From Karalla daura (Eukaryota > Chordata > Actinopteri > Chaetodontiformes > Leiognathidae): a stretch of 64,000 bases of DNA. Positions 1 to 12,661 of this stretch are shown here, in pieces. The position numbers and the translations under genes were made by a program. How positions within the stretch are numbered: position 1 is the first letter of the stretch; every line of letters begins with the position of its first letter. Where the stretch lies: positions 5,393,573 through 5,457,572 of the forward strand of contig CM055198.1 in the NCBI GenBank assembly GCA_029224185.1, written 5' to 3'. The notes under the pieces were generated by a model. It was not told the DNA's origin, searched no databases, and saw only the letters and a program-made list of their open reading frames with translations.

Positions 1-1316
1 GCTAAACTCCTTTTTTTCTCTCCTCCCGTAACTGCTCTGTCGTGGCACTGATCCATTGCTTCTTTGAACCACGGAGATCTTTGCAAACTTTTATCTTTTT
101 TTTTTTCTGGTGTTCAGAGCGCTGGATTCACGCTTCACAGAGCAAACTGACAGAAACCATCTGCCGGCAGAGGACTTCATTAAATATAAAAGTGTCTAAG
201 TAGATTTCTTGTCTGGATATGTCGGGTCCCGAAGTTCCTCACATTGATTTTGACTTGAGATCAGTTAAACTCTGAGGTAAAAATGTGTTGCATGGCATCT
301 GGTGTTACACCTTGCATTCTCTACTCCAGTTAGTAATAAAATGGATGCAATAGCTGAGTTCGGGGTAACCATAATCTGGACAGGATCAGGAGTTATAAAG
401 GTGTTCTTCACTTACTTGGCATTACCCTGAGAAACACTGGGGAAAAGAGGAGATGCAGCAGCAGAGGCCAATATATCCTGACAATTAGCCTCGCTGGATT
501 TTACAGCTCCACTAACGTAGCCTAGTTCTGTCTTTTACAATCAAATCCTCAACGCTCCCACTTTGAATAACTTATTTCTGTAAAACACATTATGTTTCAT
601 GCCCAGTACAAGACTTTGACGATGTCAACATAATGAACAAGAGAAATTGCAGCACTTTGAAAGAAGCGATTTCACTAATTTGGCATCTTGACAAAAGACG
701 AGAACTGATCCTCAGCTTATTTTTCCGCCACGCTTATGTTTGCACTCTTAAATTCAACAAGGGAACTAAAGCGAAGATCAAACCACAACAGCTGCCAAGC
801 TTGACAAATAAATATGAGGAGAGCTGTTTTGTGCTTGGGTAGAGTACAAGCGGGTTCATTATTCAGTCCACGCATACAGCAAAGGAAACAGTGTTCCTGC
901 CACAACACCTGAGTCACACTGAGTGCCCTCCCCTCCACAGTCCCTCTCAGACACTGACATCCTGACCTCCGCTGTACACAATACAAAGCTCCTTCCACTG
1001 TTTTTCTCATCTCAGAACAGCCTGTCTGGAGGACATGCTATGGAAACTAAACTCACACTTTCACCCCATCGAGAAAAAAAAAACTCGTGTCCTCTGGCGT
1101 GGAATTGAAACTAGTGACTTGGCCTGAAATTAATTCACCTGTTGCTCCCCGGTTGGCCTTTTGTGGCTGTTATGTTATGGATTTAGTTTCTGGAGATTAT
1201 GAGCTGTTCGTAGCCCTGGGCAGAGTTAGATAAAGCTGGATCACGCTGCTTTTTTTAGAGGTTTGTTGAGAGCGGAATAACCCAACAATTCAGAGGCTGC
1301 CCTGTATTGCCCTAGG
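1..1316. other. non-coding unique sequence
   Basis: No gene is supported here. The stretch holds a T run near 96-106 followed by an AG, which resembles a splice acceptor but has no open exon behind it, and short chance frames at 633-842 and 717-1010. Nothing repetitive beyond the T run is visible. Confidence 0.7.
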
Positions 1317-1317
1317 T

Positions 1318-1381
<64 letters not shown>
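1317..1381. repeat. (TG)n microsatellite
   Basis: Nearly pure TG dinucleotide array, uninterrupted from about 1324 to 1380 (roughly 28 units). Alternating purine-pyrimidine tracts of this length can adopt Z-DNA and are usually length-polymorphic. Confidence 0.98.
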
Positions 1382-1383
<2 letters not shown>

Positions 1384-1460
1384 ATGTAGGTGTGTAAAAG
1401 GTAGTCTGTAAGCTTGAGCACCATGCTACTTTTGATCCCAGTGCTCGATCTTTTCGAAAA

Positions 1461-1461
1461 T

Positions 1462-1521
<60 letters not shown>

Positions 1522-1528
1522 GTGTGTT
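1461..1528. repeat. (TG)n microsatellite, slightly impure
   Basis: Second TG array about 80 bp after the first and in the same orientation. It is interrupted by a TTTG near 1467 and a CG near 1516. The two arrays form a direct pair around a short unique spacer. Confidence 0.98.
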
Positions 1529-2864
1529 AGTGCTTGGCAGAACGGAGGCGGGGGGCGGTTTGGAGCAGTCTGCAGCAGGACCCCACAGCCTCTAAGCCCA
1601 ACACCTCCAAAGCTCTGACCATAGTAAACAAAACAAAGAGCAGCTCAAAGGTTTGCAGACGGGCAGAAAAACTCATAAAGGTACATTTACAGTTGTGCAC
1701 TGCACAGCAAACCCTGACAGGAGCCGTGTGCTGGCACCTACAGTATATGGGAGCGCAGCATTACCTGCAGCCCAGTGAACAATGGCATTTTAGTTCTGAC
1801 ATTTCTCTCCTCTCTGTCCATCAAACTCAGCCAGTCGGAGCAGCAAAACAATAGAGTGCAGAAAAAAAAGGGTCAGACTCTTATCGTAGGCTTGTTTTCC
1901 ATCCACCTCGGCCAAAGCGTAAACCCCACTGTAGTCGAAATACATGGTATGGAATGATGATCTTCACAGGGAGACAAGAATGAATTGTCTAAATGCAAAT
2001 TCCTTTCCCATCAACACGGAAATATTTTCCTTTTTTTATTCAACTCGGTGGATGTGTATTCCTGGTATCTTTACCCACCTTTGCTCATCTTTACAGCACA
2101 GTGTGAAAATATAAGTGAGATTCTGTTTTCCTAATGAACAAGTCTTTTACCCACTCACTAATTGGATGACTCCAATGTGATGACAAATGTCTCTTGATTC
2201 TCACCCAGATACTTGAATTAGCTGCTTGAGGCGTCAGTGTTAAAGATGCCCGAGGTTTTCCTCTCAGCCGCTTCCTTATAAAAACTTAAAACCACAATAG
2301 GAGGCATAGGCAATCTCAAAGCTCAGTTGGGCGTCTGTCTGGAGCAGATACCTCGGTGTTCAAACAGTTCAGGCGGCGGGAGCAACTGTATGAAACTGAT
2401 GCGTGTCCTGCCACTCAGTGTTTGCCTGCCACAACATCAGTGACTTGCTCTTGAGCGACTCCAGCCGTATCACTGTATCTGCTGCTCTTTTGTCAAATAG
2501 GGACTTGCGTATTGACGTGCAGAGGTAAAAAACAGGGTGACTGCAGAGTCGCTCCTCCCCACGCCACTGGGGAGGAGTGGGAACAACAAAGAGAGCGAGA
2601 CAGAGATGTAGGAGTGATGCGCATTAAAGTATGCACCGAAAAGAGGAGAAAAAAAGGCTAAAAGCATCCATCCCAATGACCAGCGGCATATAGGAGCTGA
2701 AAATGTACTTTTAGTGCCATTACCCCCAGCTATCACGACCCCTCTTTGTCAAATGGCTTCACAGTCACAAATGTTCCCTCTGTGCGTCATTTGAGAGCCA
2801 TTATCATGGTCCATTATTGTATGTGCAATTTCAGATATGGCATTGAGCTTCCTGTTCTACCTGC

Positions 2865-2896
2865 GCACACACAGTTACACACACACATACACACAC
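2865..2896. repeat. short impure (CA)n
   Basis: CA dinucleotides interrupted by GTT and by a T, about 32 bp in all. It is a weak, probably old array. Confidence 0.85.
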
Positions 2897-3465
2897 GATG
2901 GTACACTCTCATACACAAACAAACAGATCATCGAATGCCTATAGGATTAGGATGGAAAAGATATTGAGCTACAAGTACCGTACCTCCAAATCTCAATATG
3001 AAAGCCTTCCTTATAGATAGTGATAGTGAAAACTCCTTCAGGACCAAGTTATGTGATAACCTTGACACTTCACCAATTAATAACATAACAGAGTCTCATG
3101 TCAAAGGATTACTCTGATACTAATTGGGCGCAAGTGACTGTGAAACACTGCGACGAGTTTCACTGCTGAACTGTGATTCTATTCCTATTTCATCACCTAG
3201 TTTGCAAACATGTCCCAAACGATTGTGACATATTCTTCCAGTTGATATTATTTTCCTTCAACAGAGTCTCTAGGGGCAGATTGCAGAAAAAAATGAAATC
3301 TGATCAAAATATCCATTTATGTCTAACTTGGGGAAAACAGTGCAGTTACCAGATGAAAGTCTCAGACGCAAATGTTGCCTTTTTGGATTTGGAATGGATC
3401 TGCCTTTGGCTCGGGTCCAGCGAGGTGATAATCCTGCCTATCTCAGCTTTCTAGAAATAGGAGCA

Positions 3466-3484
3466 CTAGACATAATATGTCTAG
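3466..3484. other. perfect 19-bp inverted repeat
   Basis: The left arm CTAGACATA (3466-3474) is the exact reverse complement of TATGTCTAG (3476-3484), with a single A between them. It does not extend further on either side. It could be a chance palindrome or a dimeric protein site; no gene lies next to it to give it a role. Confidence 0.6.
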
Positions 3485-4235
3485 CATTTCCAACTGGGAA
3501 AACAGCTGTCGACAAGCGCGGTCAAGAGTTCAAGAGACGAGCGTTGCCCCGGTGTACACTACGGGAGCTGATCCCTCGGAGTCATCTAGGCTTTCTTCCC
3601 ATTCGCTGTACGAGGCATGTGTGCGCGCCGTGAAACGCGAGGCTGAGATTTCAATCAGTGCAGTCCGCTCATGCTTCCAGTGTACAAAGCAGCTGGACTG
3701 AAATTGAATAAAGACTTCTTTCAAGGTGCATGGTGTGGATAAAGTGTCTAGAAAGGTGACAAAAAGGGCACTGAAATTGTTTTATGATTTCCCAGCAGGG
3801 CATTCCGGACTGCTCATGGAGTTGTGAATTTACGCTTTTTAGGGCTCAAACGCGGATGGAAACATAAGTAGAGAGGGAGGACGGAGGGACTAGAATGTCT
3901 GTGGCTTAAAGCATTTTGAGAGGATACACTCTCTTGCCACTCGGTAACACACTTGCACAGCCTAAAATATGAGCCCTGTGTGTGGCAGTGAACAAGGAGT
4001 CAGCATAACAGACAAGTTCCCAGGTCTTTTTTGATCCCTGCAGAATTTTGTTCTGGCCAGTTTATGGGGTGCCTGAGGCCGGCTGTGAAACAGGGGGTTG
4101 AAAAACACATTGAGCAAACAGAAGTAACCGCGGTGTAATCCTTTTAGAATGGCCCGGCTTCTGAAGTGAAGGCCACCGTCTTACAGAACATGAGGTGCAC
4201 TACTGTACCATGCTTGGTAATCTGGTTAAAGGGAA

Positions 4236-4306
4236 GTGTGTGTGTGTGTGTGTGTGTGTCTGTGTGTGTGTGTCTGTGTGCATGTGCGTGTGCGTGTGTG
4301 TGTCTG
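4236..4306. repeat. impure (TG)n microsatellite
   Basis: TG array with several TC, CA and CG interruptions, which suggests an older, stabilised array. Confidence 0.96.
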
Positions 4307-4790
4307 CATCTGTGCACCTACACAAACACTGTCACTACACCTCAGAGAAACCAGCATGACCTTGGAAACAATTTGTTCTTACTCTTCTCCTTAAAGATCC
4401 TCAAGTCAACTACAGCCACACACCCCCCCCCCATTTTTCTCACCTGACCTTTACATTTCTTTCACTTTCAATCATCACTTCATGGCATTTCAGCACTCAA
4501 ATGCGTCCGATCACATGCTCCACTTTTATCTGGTCAGTCGGCGCTTTCATCTCGTGCGCCTCAATAGCAGGACACGTGGTCTCTTTCTCCTACACACACT
4601 TAGTTCTCAGCACAGCACTTACTCTCTAGTGCTCCGATGAGTGTGTTTGTGATTCCTCCCGGCAGTGCATTCCATTTTGCCTCTCTCTATTTTTCTCATA
4701 TCACTCTAAAAATCGAAGGCAAGTAGGCAAGGAGGTGTGATGAGAGGAAGAGAGAATCCCTACTGGGACACTCTTTGGACTCCTGCTCAA

Positions 4791-4826
4791 TGCACACACA
4801 CATACACACACACGCACGCGCGCACA
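4791..4826. repeat. (CA)n with CG end
   Basis: Short CA array that degenerates into ACGCACGCGCGC at its 3' end, a mixed CA/CG alternating tract. Confidence 0.93.
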
Positions 4827-5070
4827 GGCAAGCTCATTTCTAGCTCATCCTAGAGGGAAGGGGAGAGAGCCTGCAAACTAAAACTCCCTTAATGCCACTT
4901 GTTTCCCAAAATAGAGAATCCCGAGGAGAGCAAAGACATAAAGGGACAGAGGAGAAAGTGCCTGTAATCAATTCAGTGGTGGAGACATTAAAGTGTGTTG
5001 AATAAACAAAGCTAAGAAATAGTCATTCAAAAAAAAAACCCAAACACAGCTAGTTCCCTCTTTATTGCAG

Positions 5071-5118
5071 TTTGCCTTTTGTTTTTGTATGTTTTTTCAT
5101 TTGTTTGTTTTTGTTGTA
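5071..5118. repeat. T/G-rich low complexity
   Basis: Low-complexity T-rich stretch built of TTTG-like words, with no coding content. Confidence 0.8.
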
Positions 5119-5120
5119 TT

Positions 5121-5146
5121 CACAGAAATCTGTGGTTCATATGAAC
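5121..5146. other. two abutting short palindromes
   Basis: CACAGA-AA-TCTGTG (5121-5134) is followed directly by the 12-bp perfect palindrome GTTCATATGAAC (5135-5146). Both are seen in the sequence. The second contains the E-box-like word CATATG. Function is unknown and chance is quite possible. Confidence 0.5.
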
Positions 5147-7376
5147 TCAGATTAATTAGTATATGTTAAACTTACAGCAGTTGAGTTGTATCTTAACCAC
5201 CACCAAACTACTGCAACATATCTGTAGTAGTACATTTAGTTGCTTTGTGTGAATCGTCAAATCGACTGAGGCCTGCACAGAAATCAGCAATAGCAAAAGG
5301 GAACGACGAACGAGTGAAGGACATTTGTGTAGGGAAATAAACAGATCAATGAGCAAGAACAAATGGTACTTCTCCATTTTCTAACACTGTGCTTCAGCTA
5401 TCCAGTTTTGTTCTGTTATTTTGTTTTTTTGTCTTGTTTAGAAGAGTGAACCAGAGGAACTGCAGTGCATGGCCACAAAGCCCCCGACTGGGAAGTGTGA
5501 GAACAGAAAAGCCTGGAAGGCAGTGACGTGCATGGAAGGAAAAGGTGCTTAGAAGATGTTTTATCCTCCACAGAATCTGAGGAACATGTACACTCTCCCT
5601 GTCCCTCTTTCACACGCACGCACACCTAAACAGTGACGGAGCAGCCGATCGGGCTTGACAAGTGGTTATGCTTCTGACCTGTCTGACTGGAGCTTCCCTA
5701 TCAGAGGCAGGAGAATTATCCCCCACTGGAAAGACTGAGCCCGGAGATACACATGGAGGAACACTATTGATGCTGCTTGTAAGTTTGTGTTGTAAAATAT
5801 GATACTGCTCAGGTCCATTATAAAGAAGGTCAGCGCTAGAAGGCAATAGCTACACTTTCCGATTTCTTTTCAGAACACTTACCAAGCTGGCTACAACATC
5901 TAATGTCTACACCGTCTATGGCATGATTGACAAAGGCTGAGATTTTCTTTGGGGTGCTGCTGGAATACAGAATAAAGTGAGTACAGACAATCACTTTCTC
6001 TTCTATTGTTGAAGGCAAATGAAATCAAATCAATGGCGACTCTTCCAGAAAGCGGGTGCAGAGCTGGACTGATGTGCTCTCTCCTATTGGTTCTCAGGCT
6101 TCAATGCTCTAAAGTCTCTCAGTGAGCTTCAGGAAACCAGTAAATAGCGTGCCACAGTAATCGAGTGGCCTTGGAATGGTATCTTTCAGAGCCACGAACC
6201 GCGGGAAGGAAGATGAAGTTTTGCGCTGCCATGCATGAGACTTAAATCCCATACCAAGATATCACCAAGATCTGTGATCTAATCCAGCCAGTTAATCATA
6301 TTAAAACACAAGCTGTCAGTCTTATTGACGTCACCAAGCTGCAGCCTGCATGGCGAGAATAGTCATGGACTGTGTGTCACAATAGGCTTCATGTCCGGTG
6401 CAGCAGCAATTCAATATTTCAAGACCGATTTCTATTCTAGTTAAAATAGCAGGCATTCATCACACACGTCCATAGTGCCTGACTGTACTGCAGAGACAAA
6501 CAATTACGCTGTCATTCCTCCCACTGCTTAGTAATCTTCATTGTGAGGCCTCCATCTAAGCCTCTGAACTCTTTGATCCAACCTGTTGTACACTCCACTC
6601 ACACAAGGAGGGGGAAAAAAAAAGCATGACAATATCCTCTCAACCTCTTCTTAACCTACCCAATGTTCAAGTGGCTATGTTTTTATTTCCATTACGTGAA
6701 TCAGCACCAGATGGGGGGGTGGAACACATTGTTTATCGCTTGTAATTTGCTGAAAAGTTGCACTTTGTTGTTCTGGGCAGGAAATTAATTCAGGTGGAAA
6801 ACACGAGGTGGGCTCATTGGACAAGCTTCCACCATTTCACTGGGGCAAGCGCGTTACCCCTCTCTGCCCCCACCCCTGTAGTTCTTATTTAGCCTTGAGA
6901 TCAGTGTTTTTTGCCAGCGGAGCGGGTAAATAGAAAGCCGAATTGCCAGCAGCCAGAAATGGGGCAGCGATGGCAGTTGGGGAATGGGAGCCTCTGCAGT
7001 ATGTATGAGGGAAGTGATTTGGGTTGTTACCGTTGCTCTGCACGGCGCTGGCAGCCTTGGCTTGAAACAAAGAGCCTCATCGGCAGCCAGTGGAGCCACA
7101 CTGCTCCTTACAGCCGACACACGTGCATGAATGTGAGAGAAGTAGCCACAAAAAAACGCACGTGATGGCGAGGAAACACATCAACCCCATTTAAGGCTAC
7201 AGCCGAGTGTCACCACACTCAGTCATTGTAATGAAACAAGTCGAGCTTTCCAAAGAGGAATACAGCCATGAACTGGGGACGACCTTGGTGGGTTCATTCA
7301 TCGGCTGTCTGACGCCATCTCTCTGGGGAACAGCAGTTCAGGAGCACAACCCGACACGTGCAAACTGCAAATGCAT

Positions 7377-7378
<2 letters not shown>

Positions 7379-7459
<81 letters not shown>
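7379..7459. repeat. (CA)n microsatellite, about 40 units
   Basis: A pure CA array, the longest perfect CA run in the window. Its translations give meaningless Thr-His repeats in overlapping frames. It is likely highly polymorphic. Confidence 0.99.
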
Positions 7460-7463
<4 letters not shown>

Positions 7464-10315
7464 CTCATTCGTTAGGTCCATGCAAATGCACATCAACACA
7501 AACTCCTCCTCCATTGCACAGAGATGAACTGTTATTAGTAATTAGTCTGTAACATCCGGACAAAATGCATACTGTTTTAGATTTAAACAACTGGTAAAGA
7601 GGAGGTGGAGAGACCATTGATCAAATCCTCTTCCTCTGAGGTGAAACTGAAAGCGAGTGAGCTGTAGTATATTCCTCATTATGCAGTAAAACTGTGCGAG
7701 TGCACACAAATTATTTACAATATATCAAAACTAAACTAAGTAGACTCATGGCTGGTAATGCAATGCCTCACACCAATAAACTAGATGATTAAAGTAATTT
7801 GTTTGGAGGCACAGGAACTTTGAACTGTTAGTTTTACAAATACTGTGGGCCACATCTGCACTATTTCATAAATCCATATAGGCGTTCAGACACATGACTA
7901 TGCATTCTCATTGTGTTCAGACAGTTTTTACTCAGGGAGAGGCTACGCTATAGGCATGTTCACATCAATCACACAATACACATCCATACAGAATACGCTA
8001 GGCTACTTATAGTGCCCTCTCTAAATTTGGCTCCCCACACTCCTCTGTATCCTAAAAACAGTTAGTCAGCTCAGGGACCAGTCGTGTCTGATCCACTGCT
8101 GCAGAGGGCTGAACAGACAGACGAACACACACTGATTAGAGACAGGCTGTTAACCTTAGAAAGACTGAGAGAATCCATAAGTATGGTTATGGAAAATCAA
8201 CATGTATTAAATAAGCCAGAAACCAACTGAAAAAATGGAGCAGACAGAGACAGGCACAGACAGGCCCTCACTTTTGAATACAGCATGTTTAAGCTTAATT
8301 GACATTACAGCACTCCGAGATATTATTCTTACCTGGGAATGTGTTTTATTCTTCTCACTAATGATGCTTTTCAGAAAATGTAACTATTTGTATTTTCTCT
8401 GCCCTCTCAGCTGGACCTTCCAGATACGTTTGTGCTTCATAAATTGCTTTGCACACTTTAACTTATTATTCAGCGTCTAACAACAATCCACTCTCCCTTA
8501 AGCCCGCGCCTGAACAGCAGTTGTCTAATTCACACTTATTCTGTCCTAATTATTGTTTCACACCGGACAAACAATGCACCAACACCCACCAACATCTGGC
8601 TTTTGTGTCCAGTGGGAAGGAAAACAATCTGCTGTCCTGCAGGGGTCAAATGACTCTGAAGCAATGACGGCTAGCTATTGGCTCAGCTACAGTAAAATCA
8701 GTGGGGATGGGAATGCGAGCTTGCTAATTTTACCCAATTTTCTGGCCAGACACTTTGACACACATTGATTTTGTTTTTCGCAGCTTATGCCAATGCCGTA
8801 CCGATTGTTGTCCCCTGAGACAAGTGAGCAGAGGAAGCTGACATTGCTTATTTAAGAGGTACCAAATTCAGCACCATTCAAAACCAGGGTTCACAACCCA
8901 ACTCTGCAGTGGAAAACTCGTGTTTTTGGATTGTGTAAAGAGTAAATAGAGAAAACCCACCCGCACACACACGTCAACGTGCAAAGCCACACAGAGAGGG
9001 TCTTGGTCCCATTTGAAGTTCCTTGCAGCAATCACAATTAAAAGGTAGGCAGGGCTTGTCAGTTACACCTGAAATTACATTTGTTTCTGGTTTGGTCTTT
9101 AAAGCACAGATTCACACTGACACCATGGGGAAATAAACAAAATAATCAAATCCCCGGGGGGGGTAAACACTTAATCTGTGAATAGAAGCCTTGTTCACAT
9201 TGTTAGACAATGCTTTTTTTCTGCTATTTTTTTCCACTTTGCCGTCTTTTGTTATTCATGACTCAAACATTATACAAAAATAATTGCCTGCAATAAAGCA
9301 CAAACTCTACAAACCCACTACAGTCAACTTGCTTTAACCCAAATGATAGTGATTTGGATGCCTTGTTGTCGGGGTTACACCCACCACAACCTGGTTCAAA
9401 TTATTTTAAAGACGCAGTGACAGGTCAACAAAGGCAATTACAACCCAACAGCTATGGAACGTAATTGATTTCCACCACAGGAACAAGGAGCGCTGTCATT
9501 TAAATAGCTGCCATTATCAAAACGTGATTTGTGTCAGCGCGAAAGGCTTAAATCATTTGTCATCTGATAACAACAACGAATTTGCTGCCACTGAACTCTC
9601 AGAACTGCACGGAGCCACACTCACTGTTACAAAACAGAAAACATGACTGAAGGTAAAACCTCCCTCAACGGCATGCTCTCTGAATATGAGATGAGTGCAC
9701 CGATATAACATGCCAGCACGCAACCCTCCCTCCCTCCTTCCTCTGAAGCACATGCACACATCACATAAGAAAGGAGAAAAAACAGGAAGAATAAAACTCT
9801 AACTAAACATTAAGATGGATCACGCTAATGCATCTTTCTTGTGGCACGCCACAGACAGCTCAGCGTGCTCTTCATCATTCACAATCAATGGAAAATGTCA
9901 GAGCGCCCAGTGTGGATCGGCTCGTGTGGAATGGCACCGCCTTGGCCTCCAGACTCGCTTGTCAGAATGCGGGCAACATATGTATTACTTACAATAGCTG
10001 CTGTCTTGTAATCAACTGCAGAAATGCCTGTTGTTGTGAAGTGTGTGATGAATTGAAATGAATACCACTAGGGAATAGAAACCTATTGTGGTATAATCAG
10101 CCCAAATGATATTTGGTTCTGAAAAATGGCTTTAATCTGGAGCCAGAGTCTGCATAATGGAGCACAGCCACACGCAGCGTGAGGCTTTAGTTTGGCGAGG
10201 ACACTGGCCATTTGCTAGTGTCATGGCTGCTAAAGAAGACAAAAAACGTTCCATACAAATAATTAAGCCTCTTCAAAGGGCAGCGTTTCTCTTTAAGAAT
10301 AACTGTATGTATCAT

Positions 10316-10325
10316 TGATTGACAG
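10316..10325 (+). promoter_or_regulatory. PBX-MEIS/PREP-type motif
   Basis: TGATTGACAG matches exactly the composite site bound by PBX-MEIS or PBX-PREP heterodimers. The match is visible. Use as a binding site is inference, because a given 10-mer is expected about once in 500 kb on both strands of random DNA, so it is only mildly unusual here. Confidence 0.3.
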
Positions 10326-11360
10326 GTTTACTGTCCTGCTGCCACCTTACCATGGACTCCCCTATGACCCCGGGGTGACCCCCATAACAATGTTTATGGT
10401 CATTCCTGTAGAGTGAGAGTGGGATCACCCTGGCTGATGACCTTTGTGGAAAAAAAAAAGTCCTTGCACATTGCAGTAGTATCCATCAAATGCTGGGGTG
10501 ACATAACCCATTCCACTGGCCGCTCTGTAACCGCTTTTACAGCCGGTGCCATAACACTGTTCACATGCTGTATCCCTGGTCCGGGTCTGGCCCGGCTTGA
10601 CACATCTGCTCCTGTCCACAGAGTGCAGAGTAGCAGACATCAGTATTCTCAGTGAGATCCCATCCCTATGAATATTTGAGCTGCTTGCACAGACTCGCCA
10701 CAGTGCCTCACGTTAAAGATGCTGGCTGCAGTTCAAAGGCCTCTTAGCATCAAAAGGAATACAGGGCCGAAGCAATTTCGGAGAAAGGGGAGAAACAAGG
10801 GGGTGCAACGGCAGGTTGCAGAACAGGGTAAGGTGCAGGAAAAGCCCAGTTAAGATTAGTGACAGGGCATTAATATAAAATGGAAAAGCTAATAGCCTTT
10901 CTCCTGTACGTGTTGTGTTTCTCCAATGGGGAGCTACATGACTCATAGCACAGCCCGAGCAGGTGTAAATAACAAAGGGGAATACGCTTTATTGGCAGCT
11001 GATGAAGATTTACCCAAAGTCAGCACAGTCATTTCAGAGCTGGTTGGTATTCATCAATCATCTCGGAAGCTGGCGCACTGATCTGCAGTCGGTTTAGGTC
11101 ATTCAGGTTAATGTGAATGCAATGATCAAAGTCAGTCAGTCAGTCAGAGTTTCCAGCTCAGCACTCCTCTTCTTTAAAACTGGATAAATATTGCCTAATG
11201 TACTTGTGGTCGGAGGCTGGATGTGCAGGCTCAGCAGATCTGTGTGGCCGTGCATCCACTCATACCACAAACATGCATGGAGTTGATTAGAGAAAGGTCA
11301 GTCTTCCTTCAGTTTGCTCTGCAGCTCAAGCTGCTATGGTCATCCTGTGAAAATGCCTCT

Positions 11361-11389
11361 GTCTCTCTCTCTCACACACACACGCGCGC
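11361..11389. repeat. compound (CT)n(CA)n(CG)n run
   Basis: Short run that passes from CT to CA to CG dinucleotides, a typical compound microsatellite. Confidence 0.85.
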
Positions 11390-11561
11390 AAGCACAAAGA
11401 CACACAAGGTGTGGGAGATTGTGAGCTGGCACTAGTGATCGGCAGATGTGTGTCTAGTAGGGGCTCTGGGTGTGAAAAAGATAAAACCCCAAAGCTTCAT
11501 TGACTTTCCTTCTTTGTTTTGCCTGCTCACGCTTTTGTGGGCAGCAGTGATGACTTTTTTT

Positions 11562-11578
11562 GGTGTGTGCGTGCGTGC

Positions 11579-11613
<35 letters not shown>
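11562..11613. repeat. compound (TGCG)n(TG)n
   Basis: Tetranucleotide TGCG units followed by about 15 TG units. Together with the CA run about 170 bp upstream it makes a weak inverted pair. Confidence 0.96.
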
Positions 11614-11614
<1 letters not shown>

Positions 11615-11740
11615 CTGTTTGTTCTATTTGGCTATACTCTGTGGAGAGTTTGGGAGAGAAGGAAGTGAAAACTCTGCTCCTCGTTCTCGTTACTGGCAAA
11701 ATAAATATATTACAGCCACGCATGATCAGATTGCAGTGAG

Positions 11741-11886
11741 GGAGAAAGGAGGGATGAGTGAGGAGAAAAGAAAGAAAGGAGAGAGACACTGAAGAAATGA
11801 GAGTGAGAGGGAGAGAGAAAGAGAAAGAGACTCATCCATTTTTCATGGCTCCTCACTGCAAGCTGAACCTGCTGGACCGGAGAGAA

Positions 11887-11932
<46 letters not shown>

Positions 11933-11972
11933 AGAGAGAGAGAGAGAGGTGAAAAGGAGAAAAGGAGAGAGT
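11741..11972. repeat. GA-rich polypurine tract
   Basis: Purine-rich stretch of GAGA/GAAAGA words, densest at 11879-11950, interrupted by ordinary sequence at about 11831-11877. Polypurine mirror-like tracts can form triplex (H-DNA). Frames through it on both strands are only Arg/Glu or Ser/Leu repeats and are not genes. Confidence 0.95.
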
Positions 11973-12638
11973 TTTTTGTGTGATACAAGCTAATCTTCAT
12001 TTTTTGTGTGTGTCCTCGTATGTTTAGTAAACTTCACAGGGAAGGCCAGACGGAGGGGTGTTTTCAATTGATGCCGACTGTGGCTCCGTCTTCAAGGTTC
12101 TTCTGCTTGTTGTAAATTGATCAGCTGTCCGCTGAATTCAGACCTCTGCTTTTGACTACTTATAATTCAAAGAAGCAAGTGCCAAATTGCCCCAAAAGAG
12201 AGTTGGCTTGATCAGTCACTCCAATGTCAAGACTGGTGCAACATATACAGTAGCAGGCGGTACAGGAGCAGGGCACATGCTGTCCAGTGTGTGGGCATGC
12301 CACATGATGCAGTCTGTTGAGCGTGCAATGTCAAGCTGTTGTCAATCATGCACTGAAACCACCCTGAGGGCAGGATTTGGAGGTCATGTAAGCAGGAAGT
12401 CAGTCATCAGTGAAGTTTCCAGCAGGGGAATCAGAGAAGGCAAACTAATCCAATCAATTCCCCATAACTGCAGTACAATAATTGTTCAAACTAATCTGAT
12501 CACAGCAGCGGGGGCCACAAGACTTGCAAAATGATACCAGCTGATATAAATCTTGTGCATTAGTCATACACCTGTAGTCATTTATTTTTTATCATTAACA
12601 ATAGCTTGCTATCTCTCTTTCTGTGCCTGGTGTGTGCC

Positions 12639-12661
12639 TATGTGTGTGTGTGTGTGTGTGT
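12639..12661. repeat. short (TG)n
   Basis: About 11 TG units after a few TG/CC words. Confidence 0.92.

Larger units (their letters stand above)
1529..4235. other. non-coding sequence, no gene seen
   Basis: No coding signal is convincing. Frames at 1534-1854, 2470-2736 and 3319-3633 are short, have no family resemblance and no coding-like third positions. The segment holds a short impure CA run at 2865-2896 and a perfect 19-bp palindrome at 3466-3484. The part around 3500-3660 is somewhat richer in CpG than its surroundings. Confidence 0.7.
4307..7378. other. non-coding sequence, no gene seen
   Basis: Unique sequence with a short C run (about 4425-4433), an impure CA run at 4791-4826, a T/G-rich stretch at 5071-5118 and two adjacent short palindromes at 5121-5146. 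Frames at 5416-5625, 5610-5846 and 6854-7165 are short, and opposite strands are open over the same DNA, which argues against coding. No RNA gene was recognised. Confidence 0.7.
7460..11561. other. non-coding sequence, no gene seen
   Basis: About 4 kb of mostly unique sequence with few simple repeats. Frames such as 8235-8480, 9553-9759, 9815-10061 and 10413-10655 are short and unrecognised, and often open on both strands. 9300-9560 is AT-rich and repeat-free and might be a regulatory block. A perfect PBX/MEIS-type decamer lies at 10316-10325. A small (CAGT)4 run lies near 11131-11147 and a compound CT/CA run at 11361-11389. Confidence 0.65.

Noticed and set aside
1317..1528. Regularly spaced repeats suggestive of a CRISPR-like array
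   Set aside because: The repeats are simple TG microsatellites, there is only one spacer, and the genome is eukaryotic.
7207..7552. Thr-His repeat proteins
   Set aside because: Translations of the (CA)n array.
8867..8877. RE1/REST-like word TTCAGCACC
   Set aside because: Only the left half-site matches; the right half is absent.
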